Of a DNA stretch of 46,266 nucleotides, positions 8,437-16,504 are shown piece by piece. Under the pieces are notes generated by a model. That model did no database searches. It was not told the origin of the DNA and was given only the letters and a program-made list of their open reading frames with translations. Every line of letters starts with the position of its first letter. Within the stretch, counting starts at the first letter, position 1. This DNA is from JAAYDI01 sp052034005. GTDB lineage: Bacteria > Planctomycetota > Planctomycetia > Pirellulales > Pirellulaceae. The stretch is from positions 1 through 46,266 of the forward strand of contig JBPOJB010000044.1 of the NCBI GenBank assembly GCA_052034005.1, written 5' to 3'. The translations under genes were made by a program, and so were the position numbers.

Positions 8437-8763
8437 CTACCAGCCCATAACCATGTTCGACTCGATGGCCTTCCGGGCGCGTTCCAAGTCCGAGCCCGTC
8501 TCGTGCATGTAGAGCCGGATGGCATGCACCTTGTCGCCGGACGCTTTGGCCAGACAGTCGCGTGCCACATTGCACGGATCGCTGCTTCTGCCGGTCAGCC
8601 CGAGGGCCCCTTTGGAGATGACCCAGGTGTCGCGAGGTCGCTTGGTCATGCGGATCACCGTGTCGCGCGGATAAGTGTCCGCCAGCACATGCCGGGCCGC
8701 CTCTTCATCGCTGGCCCAGGTGATAATAATATGGGCGTCAGTCTCGACCTCGAACAACGGCAT
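8437..8763 (-). CDS. Conserved small protein of unknown function, 108 aa
   Basis: The protein starts MPLFEVETDAHIIITWASDE and contains EEAARHVLADTYPRDTVIRM, NVARDCLAKASGDKVHAIRLY and a helical tail with DLERARKAIESN. No domain is recognised. The mixture of a short beta segment and helices suggests a small cytoplasmic alpha/beta protein. The start at 8763 is fixed by an excellent ribosome site (AGGAGGAGAG just upstream); the frame continues to 8823, but the added residues have no such support. The strong site suggests high translation. It is divergent from the TPR gene at 8910. Confidence 0.75.
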   Translation of the reverse strand: MPLFEVETDAHIIITWASDEEAARHVLADTYPRDTVIRMTKRPRDTWVISKGALGLTGRSSDPCNVARDCLAKASGDKVHAIRLYMHETGSDLERARKAIESNMVMGW

Positions 8764-8909
8764 GTTGCTCTCCTCCTGTGATGGGAGCACGCGGATTGAA
8801 GAACATACGGGCGGCCGCCGCAACCGGTCAGGCCAGGGGCCGACGCGCAGCCGCCTCGGCCCACCGGCCTCGCCGCGCTAAGCATGCCTGACCAACGCCG
8901 GAATTTCAA

Positions 8910-10226
8910 GTGGACGATGCCATGCGACGACTCGATGGATACCCCGGCAGGCGGGCCGGAATAGCCCGGACCTGCCCGCGCCGGTCGGCCGGTCGACCGG
9001 CCCGCTCAGGCGGATCCCTTGGCAGCCTGCTCGTCGTCATGGCCGCCGTTGCGCTCGTGTGCGTGCCCGTGCTAGTCTTCGAATGGCCGCGCGAGGTGGC
9101 GCGCTGGCACCGTGATGCGGCCCGGGAACTGGACCTGCAGGGCGATCCGGCGGGGGCGGTCGCCCACATGGATCTGGCCATCGCCCGAAATGACCAGGAT
9201 GCGGATCTGTATGTGAAGCGGGCCGAGTACAAGGCGCGGCTGCAGCAGTGGCAGAGCGCGCTGGATGACTGCATTCGCGCCCGGCAGCTGGAGCCGGGGA
9301 ATCTGGAGGCGGGCCAGTTGCGCATCGCCCTGCTCCAGCATCTCGGTCGGCACGCAGAACTCGTGGCGGACCTGCGGGAGGCCGTGCAAAAAGGGGGCCA
9401 TCTGCCGCCGCCCTTACAGGCCCTGCAACTGAACAATTACGCCTACGCGGCCGCGGTCGGCAACAGGGAGCTGGCCGAAGGCCTGGCGGCCGTTCAGGTG
9501 GCCTTGCAGATCGTCGGTAACGTGGCGGCCATGCGCGACCCGGCGGGCGTCATGTATTTCGGCCAGGCTGTGACCGAACACGAACGCGGCGATGACCTGG
9601 CGGCGTTGGCCAGCCTCGATGCGGCGCGCGATCACGCGGAAGCAGCCTGGCGCGCCGTCTCGCGGCAGGCTGAGGTGCAGAGCGAGGTCGATGCGCGCCG
9701 CTCCAGCGCACTGGCCGAGGAGGTCGAAGCGCTGCGAGCACACCTGGCCGGGATCCTGAAGCTGCACCTGGACATCTGCCGGCAGCTCGGCAGGGCCGAC
9801 GAGGCGGCGCGCGATCAGCAATTGCGCGAAACCCTGGCAGTCGATGGCAACCTGGCAGAGGTCCGGCCATACGGCCTGCGGACCGCCTTCGATCGCGTCC
9901 ACGATGTCTCGATGTTCTTGGATACGCGCGGATACCTGTACTACCAGCTGCGAGACTTCGACGCGGCGCTGAACGACCTTGAACTCGCCGTGCCGGCCGC
10001 GGAGGCCGTGGTCCTCGGCGGTCCCTGGCGACTCGACCTTGACAAGCACAACATGTCCGATGTCCGTCCGGCGCTCCGGCAGCAGGAGGAACTCAAACGC
10101 GCGCTGGCTGTCATCACCTACCATCGTGCGCTCGTGTTCGAGGCGCTGGGTCTGCAGCGGGAAGCTCAGCAAGACCGGGACCGCGTCCGGGAGCTGGGAT
10201 ACGAACCCGACGAACGCCTGTTCTGA
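8910..10226 (+). CDS. Membrane-anchored TPR-repeat protein, 438 aa
   Basis: A basic N terminus (Arg-rich, residues 1-35) is followed by one transmembrane helix (about 36-57, GSLLVVMAAVALVCVPVLVF). The long part after the helix is built of tetratricopeptide-type helices: ARELDLQGDPAGAVAHMDLA, AEYKARLQQWQSALDDCIRA, a longer insert with AYAAAVGNRELAEGLAAVQV, and C-terminal repeats with GYLYYQLRDFDAALNDLELA and RALVFEALGLQREAQQDRDR. It probably acts as a protein-interaction scaffold. The start is a GTG at 8910 with GGA about 8 bases before it; the ATG at 8922 is equally possible. The gene stands alone between two minus-strand genes. Confidence 0.8.
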   Translation: MDDAMRRLDGYPGRRAGIARTCPRRSAGRPARSGGSLGSLLVVMAAVALVCVPVLVFEWPREVARWHRDAARELDLQGDPAGAVAHMDLAIARNDQDADLYVKRAEYKARLQQWQSALDDCIRARQLEPGNLEAGQLRIALLQHLGRHAELVADLREAVQKGGHLPPPLQALQLNNYAYAAAVGNRELAEGLAAVQVALQIVGNVAAMRDPAGVMYFGQAVTEHERGDDLAALASLDAARDHAEAAWRAVSRQAEVQSEVDARRSSALAEEVEALRAHLAGILKLHLDICRQLGRADEAARDQQLRETLAVDGNLAEVRPYGLRTAFDRVHDVSMFLDTRGYLYYQLRDFDAALNDLELAVPAAEAVVLGGPWRLDLDKHNMSDVRPALRQQEELKRALAVITYHRALVFEALGLQREAQQDRDRVRELGYEPDERLF

Positions 10227-10399
10227 ACCCCGGGATAGGCTGCCTGCCTCTCTGCATGGGCTCGCCTGCCTGGCGTGCCCGCAGCCCGGCCGATCCGCGC
10301 GCCTGTTCGGGCAGTTCGCCAAGGGCCGTGGCGGGGACAGTCCCGGCCTCTTGCGGCTTCACACACGGCACCCGAGCCGGCCCGGACGCTCGGGGCGCG

Positions 10400-10546
10400 T
10401 CAGTAATTGGCCCGCGACCCGAACCCGCGCATGCAGAAGTACCCGACCACCAACGCCCCGACAAATACAAAGATCCACTCCGTCCGGCTCAGCGAGCAGC
10501 AGAAGCGGAAGAAGGGCTCCAAATGCCGTTCGATCTGGTACCACAT
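10400..10546 (-). CDS. Small single-pass membrane protein, 48 aa
   Basis: The protein runs MWYQIERHLEPFFRFCCSLS, then the transmembrane stretch EWIFVFVGALVVGYFCMRGF, and ends GSRANY. The composition (amphipathic aromatic N terminus, then one clean hydrophobic helix with a basic cytoplasm-facing end) is unlike random shadow frames in this GC-rich DNA. A longer frame begins at 10732 next to the tRNA gene, but that part is Arg-rich and lacks structure, so the ATG at 10546 is preferred; GGGA lies about 9 bases upstream. Function is unknown and no partner is evident. Confidence 0.55.
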   Translation of the reverse strand: MWYQIERHLEPFFRFCCSLSRTEWIFVFVGALVVGYFCMRGFGSRANY

Positions 10547-10687
10547 TGCGCCGTATCCCGTGTTAGCCGAGTTGCCCGACAGAGTCCCTGCAGAAGCGTA
10601 GGTTACCCGTGCGCGCTCCGCACGGACCACGCGAAATCGTCGGCCGATGAGGCCGGCCGTAGCGGTTGTAGGGCCGTTGACCCGGCC

Positions 10688-10715
10688 TTGCGACACGCTG
10701 TATCGGGTGTATAAT
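10688..10715 (+). promoter_or_regulatory. Promoter of tRNA-Asp
   Basis: TTGCGA at 10688-10693 and a perfect TATAAT at 10710-10715 are separated by 16 bases. The tRNA begins 20 bases after the -10 box. Confidence 0.7.
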
Positions 10716-10734
10716 CTCCAGCCAGCCACCATGA

Positions 10735-10808
10735 GGGGCCGTAGCTCAATTGGTTAGAGTACTGGACTGTCGATCCAGTGGTTGCGGGTTCGAGTCCCGT
10801 CGGCCTCG
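10735..10808 (+). tRNA. tRNA-Asp (anticodon GUC)
   Basis: A full cloverleaf can be drawn. The acceptor stem GGGGCCG (10735-10741) pairs with CGGCCTC (10801-10807) with one G-T wobble. The anticodon stem CTGGA/TCCAG holds the loop CTGTCGA, anticodon GTC. The T arm is GCGGG-TTCGAGT-CCCGT. CCA is not encoded, so it must be added after transcription. Confidence 0.96.
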
Positions 10809-10820
10809 CTCAAGCAGCAC

Positions 10821-10853
10821 AAGGACTTACGACGATTGGTCGTGAGTCCTTTC
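10821..10853 (+). terminator. Rho-independent-type terminator after tRNA-Asp
   Basis: AAGGACTTACGAC (10821-10833) pairs with GTCGTGAGTCCTT (10839-10851) across a 5-base loop. The stem is 13 bp with a single T-G wobble, and a pyrimidine-rich TTTCTCGTT tail follows. Confidence 0.75.
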
Positions 10854-10974
10854 TCGTTGGTGGGCCGCCTGAGTCCGTCCGGCTCGAGGGCGTGCCCGCC
10901 GGAGATCACCCCGGCGCTTCGTCCATGCCCGCGGAGCGCTCCCCGACCGGCCGCCGACCGAAGGTACGTCGCCC

Positions 10975-11000
10975 AAAAAAAGAGTCCTGACCCCTTTTTT
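10975..11000. repeat. A-tract/T-tract palindrome (AGAGTCCTGACCCC core)
   Basis: Seven A, then GAGTCCTGACCCC, then six T. The arms A6-G and C-T6 pair, and GTC pairs with GAC around a tiny loop, leaving one mismatch and one bulge. The T run reaches into the stop codon of the minus-strand esterase (10999-11001). From memory, the same core (GGGGTCAGGACTC on the other strand) is frequent in GC-rich environmental genomes; I cannot verify that here. It may act as a terminator on either strand. Confidence 0.5.
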
Positions 11001-11901
11001 AGAACTTCTGGGCGCCGAGCCATTGTTCGCACAGGCGCGGCCATTGATTGACGGCGTTGCTCGATTCCCGCAATCCGTAGCCGTGTCCGCCCTGCACGAA
11101 GATGTGCAGTTCACACGGCACCTGGTTGCGCTTCAGTTCGATCGACAGCAGTGCCGCGCCGATTCCGCGATCGTCATCGTCATGAGTGACCGTCACGAAT
11201 GTCGGCGGTGTGTCCGGGGTGATGACCACCGCGTCGCGCAGTGCCGGCTGCGCGGCTGAGGCATCCAGCAGGTACGCCGGATAGATCGGGATCAGGAAGT
11301 CGGGCCGGGCGCTCTGCTGATCCACGTCGTCCCCGGGCGGGTAGGCGGACTTGGCATACTGCGTTCCCGCCATGACCACCAGGTGTCCGCCGGCAGAGAA
11401 CCCCAGCACCCCGATTCGGTGCGCGTCGATCTGCCACTCTGCGGCGCGGCTGCGGACCGTGCGAATGGCACGCTGCAAGTCCATCAAAGGTCGTTCGCCA
11501 GGCTCCTCCCCGTCCAGCTTCGGGACACGGTACTTCAGGACGAATGCGGTCACGCCGATCCCCTGCAGCCAGGCGGCGATCTCGGTTCCTTCCAGGTCGT
11601 AAGCCAGGATGGAGTAGCCGCCTCCCGGGCACACGATCACCGCCGTGCCCGATGCACGCGCCGAGTCGGCGGGGAACACTTCCAGCGTGGGCGTGTCGAT
11701 GTCGGTCAGCCGCAGGATCGGCTCGCCGGCCACCTGGGCCCCTTCGATGTTGCGCTCGACGAGCGGCGGTGATGGCTTTCCCGGCGCCGCTCCCTCCCAC
11801 AGCCGAATCACTTGACGATCTTGGGCAGACGCCCCCCACGGCGACCCGCACAGGAAGAACCCCGCAATCAGACCTATCGCGAACCGATACTCGCATCTCA
11901 T
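10999..11901 (-). CDS. Secreted alpha/beta-hydrolase esterase (BD-FAE/acetyl-xylan-esterase-like)
   Basis: A 300-residue exported esterase that probably removes acyl groups from sugars. The signal peptide is MRCEYRFAIGLIAGFFLCGS with cleavage near GASA (26). Family motifs are the oxyanion-hole CPGGGYS (91-97), the nucleophile elbow GFSAGG (S169), the acid region VTHDDDD (candidate D241-D244) and the catalytic histidine GGHGYG (H273). The start at 11901 has GAGGGAAG upstream; the longer frame to 11961 has no such site. It is divergent from the DUF4965 gene (104-bp gap), so the two probably share a control region and a polysaccharide-degradation role. Confidence 0.85.
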   Translation of the reverse strand: MRCEYRFAIGLIAGFFLCGSPWGASAQDRQVIRLWEGAAPGKPSPPLVERNIEGAQVAGEPILRLTDIDTPTLEVFPADSARASGTAVIVCPGGGYSILAYDLEGTEIAAWLQGIGVTAFVLKYRVPKLDGEEPGERPLMDLQRAIRTVRSRAAEWQIDAHRIGVLGFSAGGHLVVMAGTQYAKSAYPPGDDVDQQSARPDFLIPIYPAYLLDASAAQPALRDAVVITPDTPPTFVTVTHDDDDRGIGAALLSIELKRNQVPCELHIFVQGGHGYGLRESSNAVNQWPRLCEQWLGAQKF

Positions 11902-12005
11902 ATGCTTCCCTCGAAACCGGTAATGAAGATATTGTAGTCGAAACAGCCGTCGCCGCCTCAAGTCCCGGTGGGCCCGGCGGCCGCTTGCAATGCAAGGAGT
12001 CCCTC

Positions 12006-14459
12006 ATGCGACAGGCCGCTCTCGTGTGGTTGATGGTCAGCAGCGTGTACTGTGCGGAACCGGCCGCCCTGCGTGCGCCGGCCGTGCCGCTGGTAACGCA
12101 CGATCCGTACTTCAGCGTCTGGTCGCCCGCCGATCGGCTGACCGACTGCGAGACGACCCATTGGACGCTCCGGCCGCATCCGCTGCGGTCGACGGTCCGC
12201 GTGGATGGACAGCTGTGGCGCGTGATGGGACTCCAGCCGGCCGACGCCCCCCCGCTGCCGCAGACCGACGTAACGGTCTGGCCCACGCGCACCATTTACC
12301 AGTTCGCCAACCCGCAAGTGAAGCTGAGATTGGTCTTCCTGACACCGGCCTTGCCATCCGATCTGGAAGTGCTGGCCCGGCCCGTGACGTACCTCTCGTG
12401 GGAGATCCACTCGGCGGACGGCCAAGCGCACTCCGTACAGCTTGAATTGAGCATGGGCGGCCAGTTGGCGGTGAACACGGCAGAGCAGCCGGTGGCGTGG
12501 GACCAGCCGGCGGTCGACGGCTTCACGGTGTTGCGAGCGGGTTCGCAAGGCCAACGCATCCTGGGCCGCAAAGGCGACGATCTGCGGATCGAATGGGGCT
12601 ATGCGTACCTTGCCGCGCCGGCAGGCCAGCAGGCGGAAGTCGTCGGCGATGACGCGATCCGGTTCGACCTGGGCCCGGTCGGCCGGTCGACCCAAACGCG
12701 GCATGTCCTCGTGGCGTACGACGATCTCTATTCGATCAACTACTTCGGTACCCGGTTGCGTCCCTACTGGCGGCGCAACGGCGCGGAGATGGCCGACCTG
12801 CTGTCTGGGGCCGAGCATGATTACGGGGCGCTTGTCGGCAAGTGCCGGCAGTTCGACCTTTCCCTGCTGGACAGTCTGCGCCGCGCGGGCGGCGAGCAGT
12901 ATGCCGCGCTGTGCGCGCTGGCGTACCGACAGACGTGGGCGGGGAACAAACTCGCGGCCGACGCCCAGGGCATGCCGTTGTTGTTCCCCAAGGAGAATTT
13001 CTCCAACGGCTGTATCAGTACCGTGGATGTGCTGTTCCCGCAAGCACCGTTTTTCCTCCTGCTGAGCCCGGCGCTGACCAAAGCCATGCTGGTCCCGGTG
13101 CTGGACTACGCGTCGTCGCCGCACTGGCCGTACGGCTACGCGCCCCACGATCTGGGCACGTATCCGTTCGCGACCGGGCAGGTCTATGGCATGAGTGGCG
13201 GTGACGGGGATCGCATGCCGGTCGAGGAGTCCGGCAACATGCTGATCATTCTGGCGGCTCTGGCGCGCATCGAAGGCAATGCCGACTTCGCGAAGAAGTA
13301 CTGGCCGGTGTTGACAACATGGGCGGATTATCTGGTCGCCAACGGACTGGACCCTGAGAACCAGCTGTGTTCGGCCGACATGTTCGGGCATCTGCCGCAC
13401 TGCGCGAACCTGGCGCTCAAGGCGATCATCGGGATCGGCGGCTACGCCCGGCTTTGCGAAATGGCGGGCCGACCGGAGGACGCGAGGAGGTACTTGGCGA
13501 TTGCCCGCGACTATGCGGCGCAGTGGCAAGTCAAGGCGCAGGGCGACGGGCGGACGCGCCTGGCGTACCACCTGCCGAACACATGGGGCATGAAACACAA
13601 TCTGATCTGGGACCGTGTGCTCGGCCTGAACCTGTTTCCCGTATCGATCGCCGACGCGGAGATCGCCTGGTATCTGCAGGTGCAGAACAAGTACGGTCTG
13701 CCGGTGGACAGCCGCACGGACACCAGCCTGATCGACTGGGCGATGTGGAGTATCGCGCCGGCGCGACGACCAGAGGACTTCGCGGCGCTGGTAGAGCCCC
13801 TGTACCGCTACGCGAACGAGACGCCTCGCCGGGTCCCGCTGTCCGACTGGTTCAAGACGACGGATGCCGTGCCGGCCGGCTTTCAAGCGCGGCCGGTCGT
13901 GGGCGGGATCTTCATCCGACTGCTGGCCGATCCGTCGGAATGGTCCAGTTGGGCCGGGCAAGCGCAGGGCGTGACGGGTGCGTGGGCGCCGTTTCCCGAA
14001 TACAAGCCGCGACAACTCAGGCCGATCGTGCCGACCGCTCAGCGAGAGCCGATCATCTGGCGGTACACGCTGGAGAAACCGGTCGACGACTGGCTTGCCC
14101 GGGACTTCGACGACTCGGCGTGGCAGCAGGGCGCGGCGGGGTTCGGCACCGAGGGGACGCCTGGTGCGGTCGTGCGGACGCGGTGGCAGACCGCGGAGAT
14201 CTGGCTGCGCCGCGAGTTCACGCTGCCCGCCGGGAAGCTGAACAACCCGGTGTTGGTCATGCACTATGATGAGTCGCCGGAAGTGTACTTGAACGGCGTG
14301 CTCGCGGCACAACTGGACGGATGGACGACGGAGTACAGTGAGGTGACGATCGACCCTGCGGCGCTCGACGCACTCCAGCCGGGCCGCAACGTGCTGGCCG
14401 TCCACTGCCGCCAGACCTATGGCGGGCAATACATCGATGTCGGCCTGGCCGACGAGTGA
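12006..14459 (+). CDS. Secreted DUF5127/DUF4965/DUF1793 'glutaminase A'-type protein with C-terminal carbohydrate-binding-like domain
   Basis: An 817-residue exported protein. A short signal (MRQAALVWLMVSSVYCAEPA) is followed by the N-terminal beta domain (about 18-230, beginning APAVPLVTHDPYFSVWSPAD). An (alpha/alpha)6-like domain comes next, with ALCALAYRQTWAGNKLA, FFLLLSPALTKAMLVPVLDY, WPYGYAPHDLGTYPFATGQ, MPVEESGNMLIILAALARI and NKYGLPVDSRTD. This order is that of fungal glutaminase A and its many bacterial relatives. In gut and planctomycete genomes these proteins usually lie among glycoside hydrolases, so a sugar substrate is as likely as glutamine. After about residue 680 there is an extra jelly-roll domain (WLRREFTLP, VYLNGVLAAQLDGW, NVLAVHCRQT), as in sugar-binding domains of GH2 enzymes. 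AAGGAG precedes the ATG at 12006. Ends at a hairpin shared with the convergent GH172 gene. Confidence 0.85.
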   Translation: MRQAALVWLMVSSVYCAEPAALRAPAVPLVTHDPYFSVWSPADRLTDCETTHWTLRPHPLRSTVRVDGQLWRVMGLQPADAPPLPQTDVTVWPTRTIYQFANPQVKLRLVFLTPALPSDLEVLARPVTYLSWEIHSADGQAHSVQLELSMGGQLAVNTAEQPVAWDQPAVDGFTVLRAGSQGQRILGRKGDDLRIEWGYAYLAAPAGQQAEVVGDDAIRFDLGPVGRSTQTRHVLVAYDDLYSINYFGTRLRPYWRRNGAEMADLLSGAEHDYGALVGKCRQFDLSLLDSLRRAGGEQYAALCALAYRQTWAGNKLAADAQGMPLLFPKENFSNGCISTVDVLFPQAPFFLLLSPALTKAMLVPVLDYASSPHWPYGYAPHDLGTYPFATGQVYGMSGGDGDRMPVEESGNMLIILAALARIEGNADFAKKYWPVLTTWADYLVANGLDPENQLCSADMFGHLPHCANLALKAIIGIGGYARLCEMAGRPEDARRYLAIARDYAAQWQVKAQGDGRTRLAYHLPNTWGMKHNLIWDRVLGLNLFPVSIADAEIAWYLQVQNKYGLPVDSRTDTSLIDWAMWSIAPARRPEDFAALVEPLYRYANETPRRVPLSDWFKTTDAVPAGFQARPVVGGIFIRLLADPSEWSSWAGQAQGVTGAWAPFPEYKPRQLRPIVPTAQREPIIWRYTLEKPVDDWLARDFDDSAWQQGAAGFGTEGTPGAVVRTRWQTAEIWLRREFTLPAGKLNNPVLVMHYDESPEVYLNGVLAAQLDGWTTEYSEVTIDPAALDALQPGRNVLAVHCRQTYGGQYIDVGLADE

Positions 14460-14468
14460 TGGAGGGAC

Positions 14469-14508
14469 AACGCGTTGCCGGCGGCTGAAACGCGTTGCCG
14501 CCGGCTGA
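14469..14508. terminator. Hairpin from a mutated 20-bp tandem repeat between convergent genes
   Basis: Two adjoining 20-base units (14469-14488 and 14489-14508) differ at one base. The units carry GCCGGCGGC and GCCGCCGGC, which are reverse complements, so the tandem repeat also folds into a perfect 9-bp GC hairpin (14477-14485 with 14497-14505, 11-base loop). There is no T run. Its place between converging stop codons fits a transcript end on either strand. Confidence 0.5.
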
Positions 14509-14533
14509 TTCGACCGAAGCCGCGCGTCGCATG

Positions 14534-16189
14534 TCAGTCCGAACCTGCGGGCCGGGCCTTCTCGGCGTACCAATACGCCGTGCTGGTCCACAGGGGATGG
14601 CGTTCGCGAATGACCTTCTCTCCCGGGCCGTAGCCCATCTGCTCCTCCACGACACGAATGTTCCGTTGGAAATGAAAAGCGTCGTTCAAATGGAAGGAGT
14701 AGACCGTGGGATGGCCGGGCCGCAGCATCACGAAGCCCGAGACCGCCTTGCGATCGAACTGGCACCACCCGCTGTTGAAATACTCCTCGCTGCCAGTCCC
14801 ATGGTAGCTCGGGGGCCAGTCCGTTTCGTCCGTCCAGATCAACCAGTCGCCCTCGCCCCACCAGTACCCGGCCTCGTAGGGCCAATCGACGCTGAGCATC
14901 ACGCCGACGTATTTGCCCCTCCCGTCTCGTTCCAGAACCACCTGGCCGGGCACCTGCTGAGGGCCGAATACGGGCGTCTCGTCGGTTGCCGCCGGAGCTT
15001 CGCACCAAGTCGCATGAAAGCGACCCCAGTGGGCCGGGATACGTGCGAGGCGCTCGACATCGAGTTGCACCCGCAGGTTCGCAATCCGCCTACCCGATTG
15101 GTTCTCGACGGTCAGCCGGGCCCCGTTGGAAAACGGCATCGGGAAGCGGCTGAACGCGTCCTTCTCGGTGACCCCCAGGAGCAGCGAGTGGAAGGCCGAT
15201 GTGTAGTCCACATACGGCGAGTCGGTCAACGGCTCCCGACCCAGCACTGCCGCTTTCGACGTGAACCACCGGCCGTGACCGCTGTAGGCATGGCCGAAGA
15301 AGTGGCCGAGCGGCACATCGACACTCGGCTCGGTCGCCCCATCCCACCGGATCCGCATCCGCGTGCCTCGAAGCACTTCAGGCGCGGCCGGGTCAAGGCG
15401 GACCTTCAGCTGCCGAATCACCCCGACCCCGGACAGGTCGATGTTCAGCGACTGCGCCGGTTCCAATGCCGTCGACTGGTCGATCGTCCATCCTTCTGGT
15501 TCGGCAGGCGGCTTCGATTCCGCCTCCAGCCACGCCCGGGCCGTCGCCTCAACCTCTTTCGCCTCGCCGTCGCTCAGCGGCCAGGACAAGCTCTTGATCC
15601 TCGTCGAATCCGGGTATCGGGTGTGGACCACCTGCCAGTAGCTGCTCCAGGCGGCGTCCTGCCAGCCGGGCTGGCCGAACCCCTCGTTGACCAATTGGAC
15701 AAGGCAATGCTTCTCGAAAGGGATCGGGAACAGCGTCCCGGGATAGCTCTTGTGGAAGACCAAGGGATAGGGGAACGGCCCCTTCGAGTCATCGAAGAAT
15801 TCCCGGATCGGCATGTCGAAGGTCGGTTTCCGGGCGTGATCCAGGAAGATCTGTATGCGTGTGCCCGCCTGCTGCTCGGTCAGCACGCCGACGAAGATGC
15901 GGTGAATGCAGCCGGGGCCTGCTGTGTCGAGCAGGATATTGCAGCCTGGGTTGTCCATCGTCGGCTTCACGACGTTCTTGAAGTCGGTTCCGTCGCCGTT
16001 GCCGCCGCTGCGATCCCAGGTGCTCGACATGGCCGTGTGGGACGCCTCCAGTTCTGGGAGGTGGTCGACGGTGCGGAGGCGGCGAAGAAAGTAGGTCAAG
16101 TCACGCACCGGTGCGGGCTCCTGCGCCCCGGTCATCGGGCTGACGAAGAAAGCCAGCGTCAACCACGCTGCGATGATCGCTCTGCCCAT
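14534..16189 (-). CDS. Secreted GH172 (DUF2961) glycoside hydrolase
   Basis: A 551-residue exported enzyme. GH172 members cleave alpha-fructofuranosidic or alpha-D-arabinofuranosidic bonds. The signal peptide is MGRAIIAAWLTLAFFVSPMT. Then come the double jelly-roll motifs of DUF2961: TYFLRRLRTVDHLPEL, SSTWDRSGGNGDGTDF, GCIHRIFVG, PFPYPLVFHKSYPGTL and YVGVMLSVDWPYEAGYWWGE. The two catalytic-type glutamates are present in GEGD (E446) and GTGSEEYF (E468 or E469). The start at 16189 gives a clean signal; the frame is open to 16450, but that part crosses repeat copy A. It converges with the DUF4965 gene. A different furanoside or a modified glycan is possible. Confidence 0.88.
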   Translation of the reverse strand: MGRAIIAAWLTLAFFVSPMTGAQEPAPVRDLTYFLRRLRTVDHLPELEASHTAMSSTWDRSGGNGDGTDFKNVVKPTMDNPGCNILLDTAGPGCIHRIFVGVLTEQQAGTRIQIFLDHARKPTFDMPIREFFDDSKGPFPYPLVFHKSYPGTLFPIPFEKHCLVQLVNEGFGQPGWQDAAWSSYWQVVHTRYPDSTRIKSLSWPLSDGEAKEVEATARAWLEAESKPPAEPEGWTIDQSTALEPAQSLNIDLSGVGVIRQLKVRLDPAAPEVLRGTRMRIRWDGATEPSVDVPLGHFFGHAYSGHGRWFTSKAAVLGREPLTDSPYVDYTSAFHSLLLGVTEKDAFSRFPMPFSNGARLTVENQSGRRIANLRVQLDVERLARIPAHWGRFHATWCEAPAATDETPVFGPQQVPGQVVLERDGRGKYVGVMLSVDWPYEAGYWWGEGDWLIWTDETDWPPSYHGTGSEEYFNSGWCQFDRKAVSGFVMLRPGHPTVYSFHLNDAFHFQRNIRVVEEQMGYGPGEKVIRERHPLWTSTAYWYAEKARPAGSD

Positions 16190-16306
16190 GTGCCGCACCT
16201 CATCATACGATTCCGCCGCCACTCCCGTCCCGTCCCGGCCCTGTCGGACGACCGCTGCGCATTGTCGGGAATTGTGCACGCGGCAGCAACCGGTTTCGCC
16301 CTGGGG

Positions 16307-16440
16307 TAGTGAAAATCGGGGAAGACTTCGCCTGTCCTGTTCTGGTGAGCTTTGTTCCATTGGTGATCGTCTCTGGACGTCGATGAGTAAGCCCGTGTGT
16401 CGGTACCGGCGGGATAGGGACGGGTGACTACGCCTGGGAT
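16307..16440 (+). repeat. Dispersed repeat, copy A (left 134 bp only)
   Basis: This is the left part of the element described at 16657-16972. Over 134 bases it differs from copy B at only three positions. It breaks off at CGCCTGGGAT, exactly where the hairpin-rich right half of copies B and C begins, so copy A is truncated or the left half can move alone. Confidence 0.85.
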
Positions 16441-16469
16441 GTGGTTTCACCTTTCACCCCCCCCTCAGT

Positions 16470-16489
16470 CCCCCCTTGTACAAGGGGGG
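16470..16489. repeat. Perfect 20-bp palindrome C6-TTGTACAA-G6
   Basis: Six C, TTGTACAA, six G, fully self-complementary. A run of C (near 16457-16464) precedes it, followed by TCAGT. It resembles the C-run/G-run repetitive palindromes that are common in some bacterial genomes. It lies between repeat copy A and the pyrimidine tract. Confidence 0.7.
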
Positions 16490-16504
16490 AAGGTATCTGC
16501 TACT

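Noticed and set aside
10735..11000. Integration site at the tRNA-Asp 3' end
   Set aside because: No integrase gene and no repeated tRNA 3' segment are seen in the window.
11958..15008. Minus-strand open frame of 1016 codons across the DUF4965 gene
   Set aside because: It is antisense to a clear gene with signal peptide and domains. The translation is Arg/His/Gln-rich with no motif, as usual for GC-rich shadow frames.
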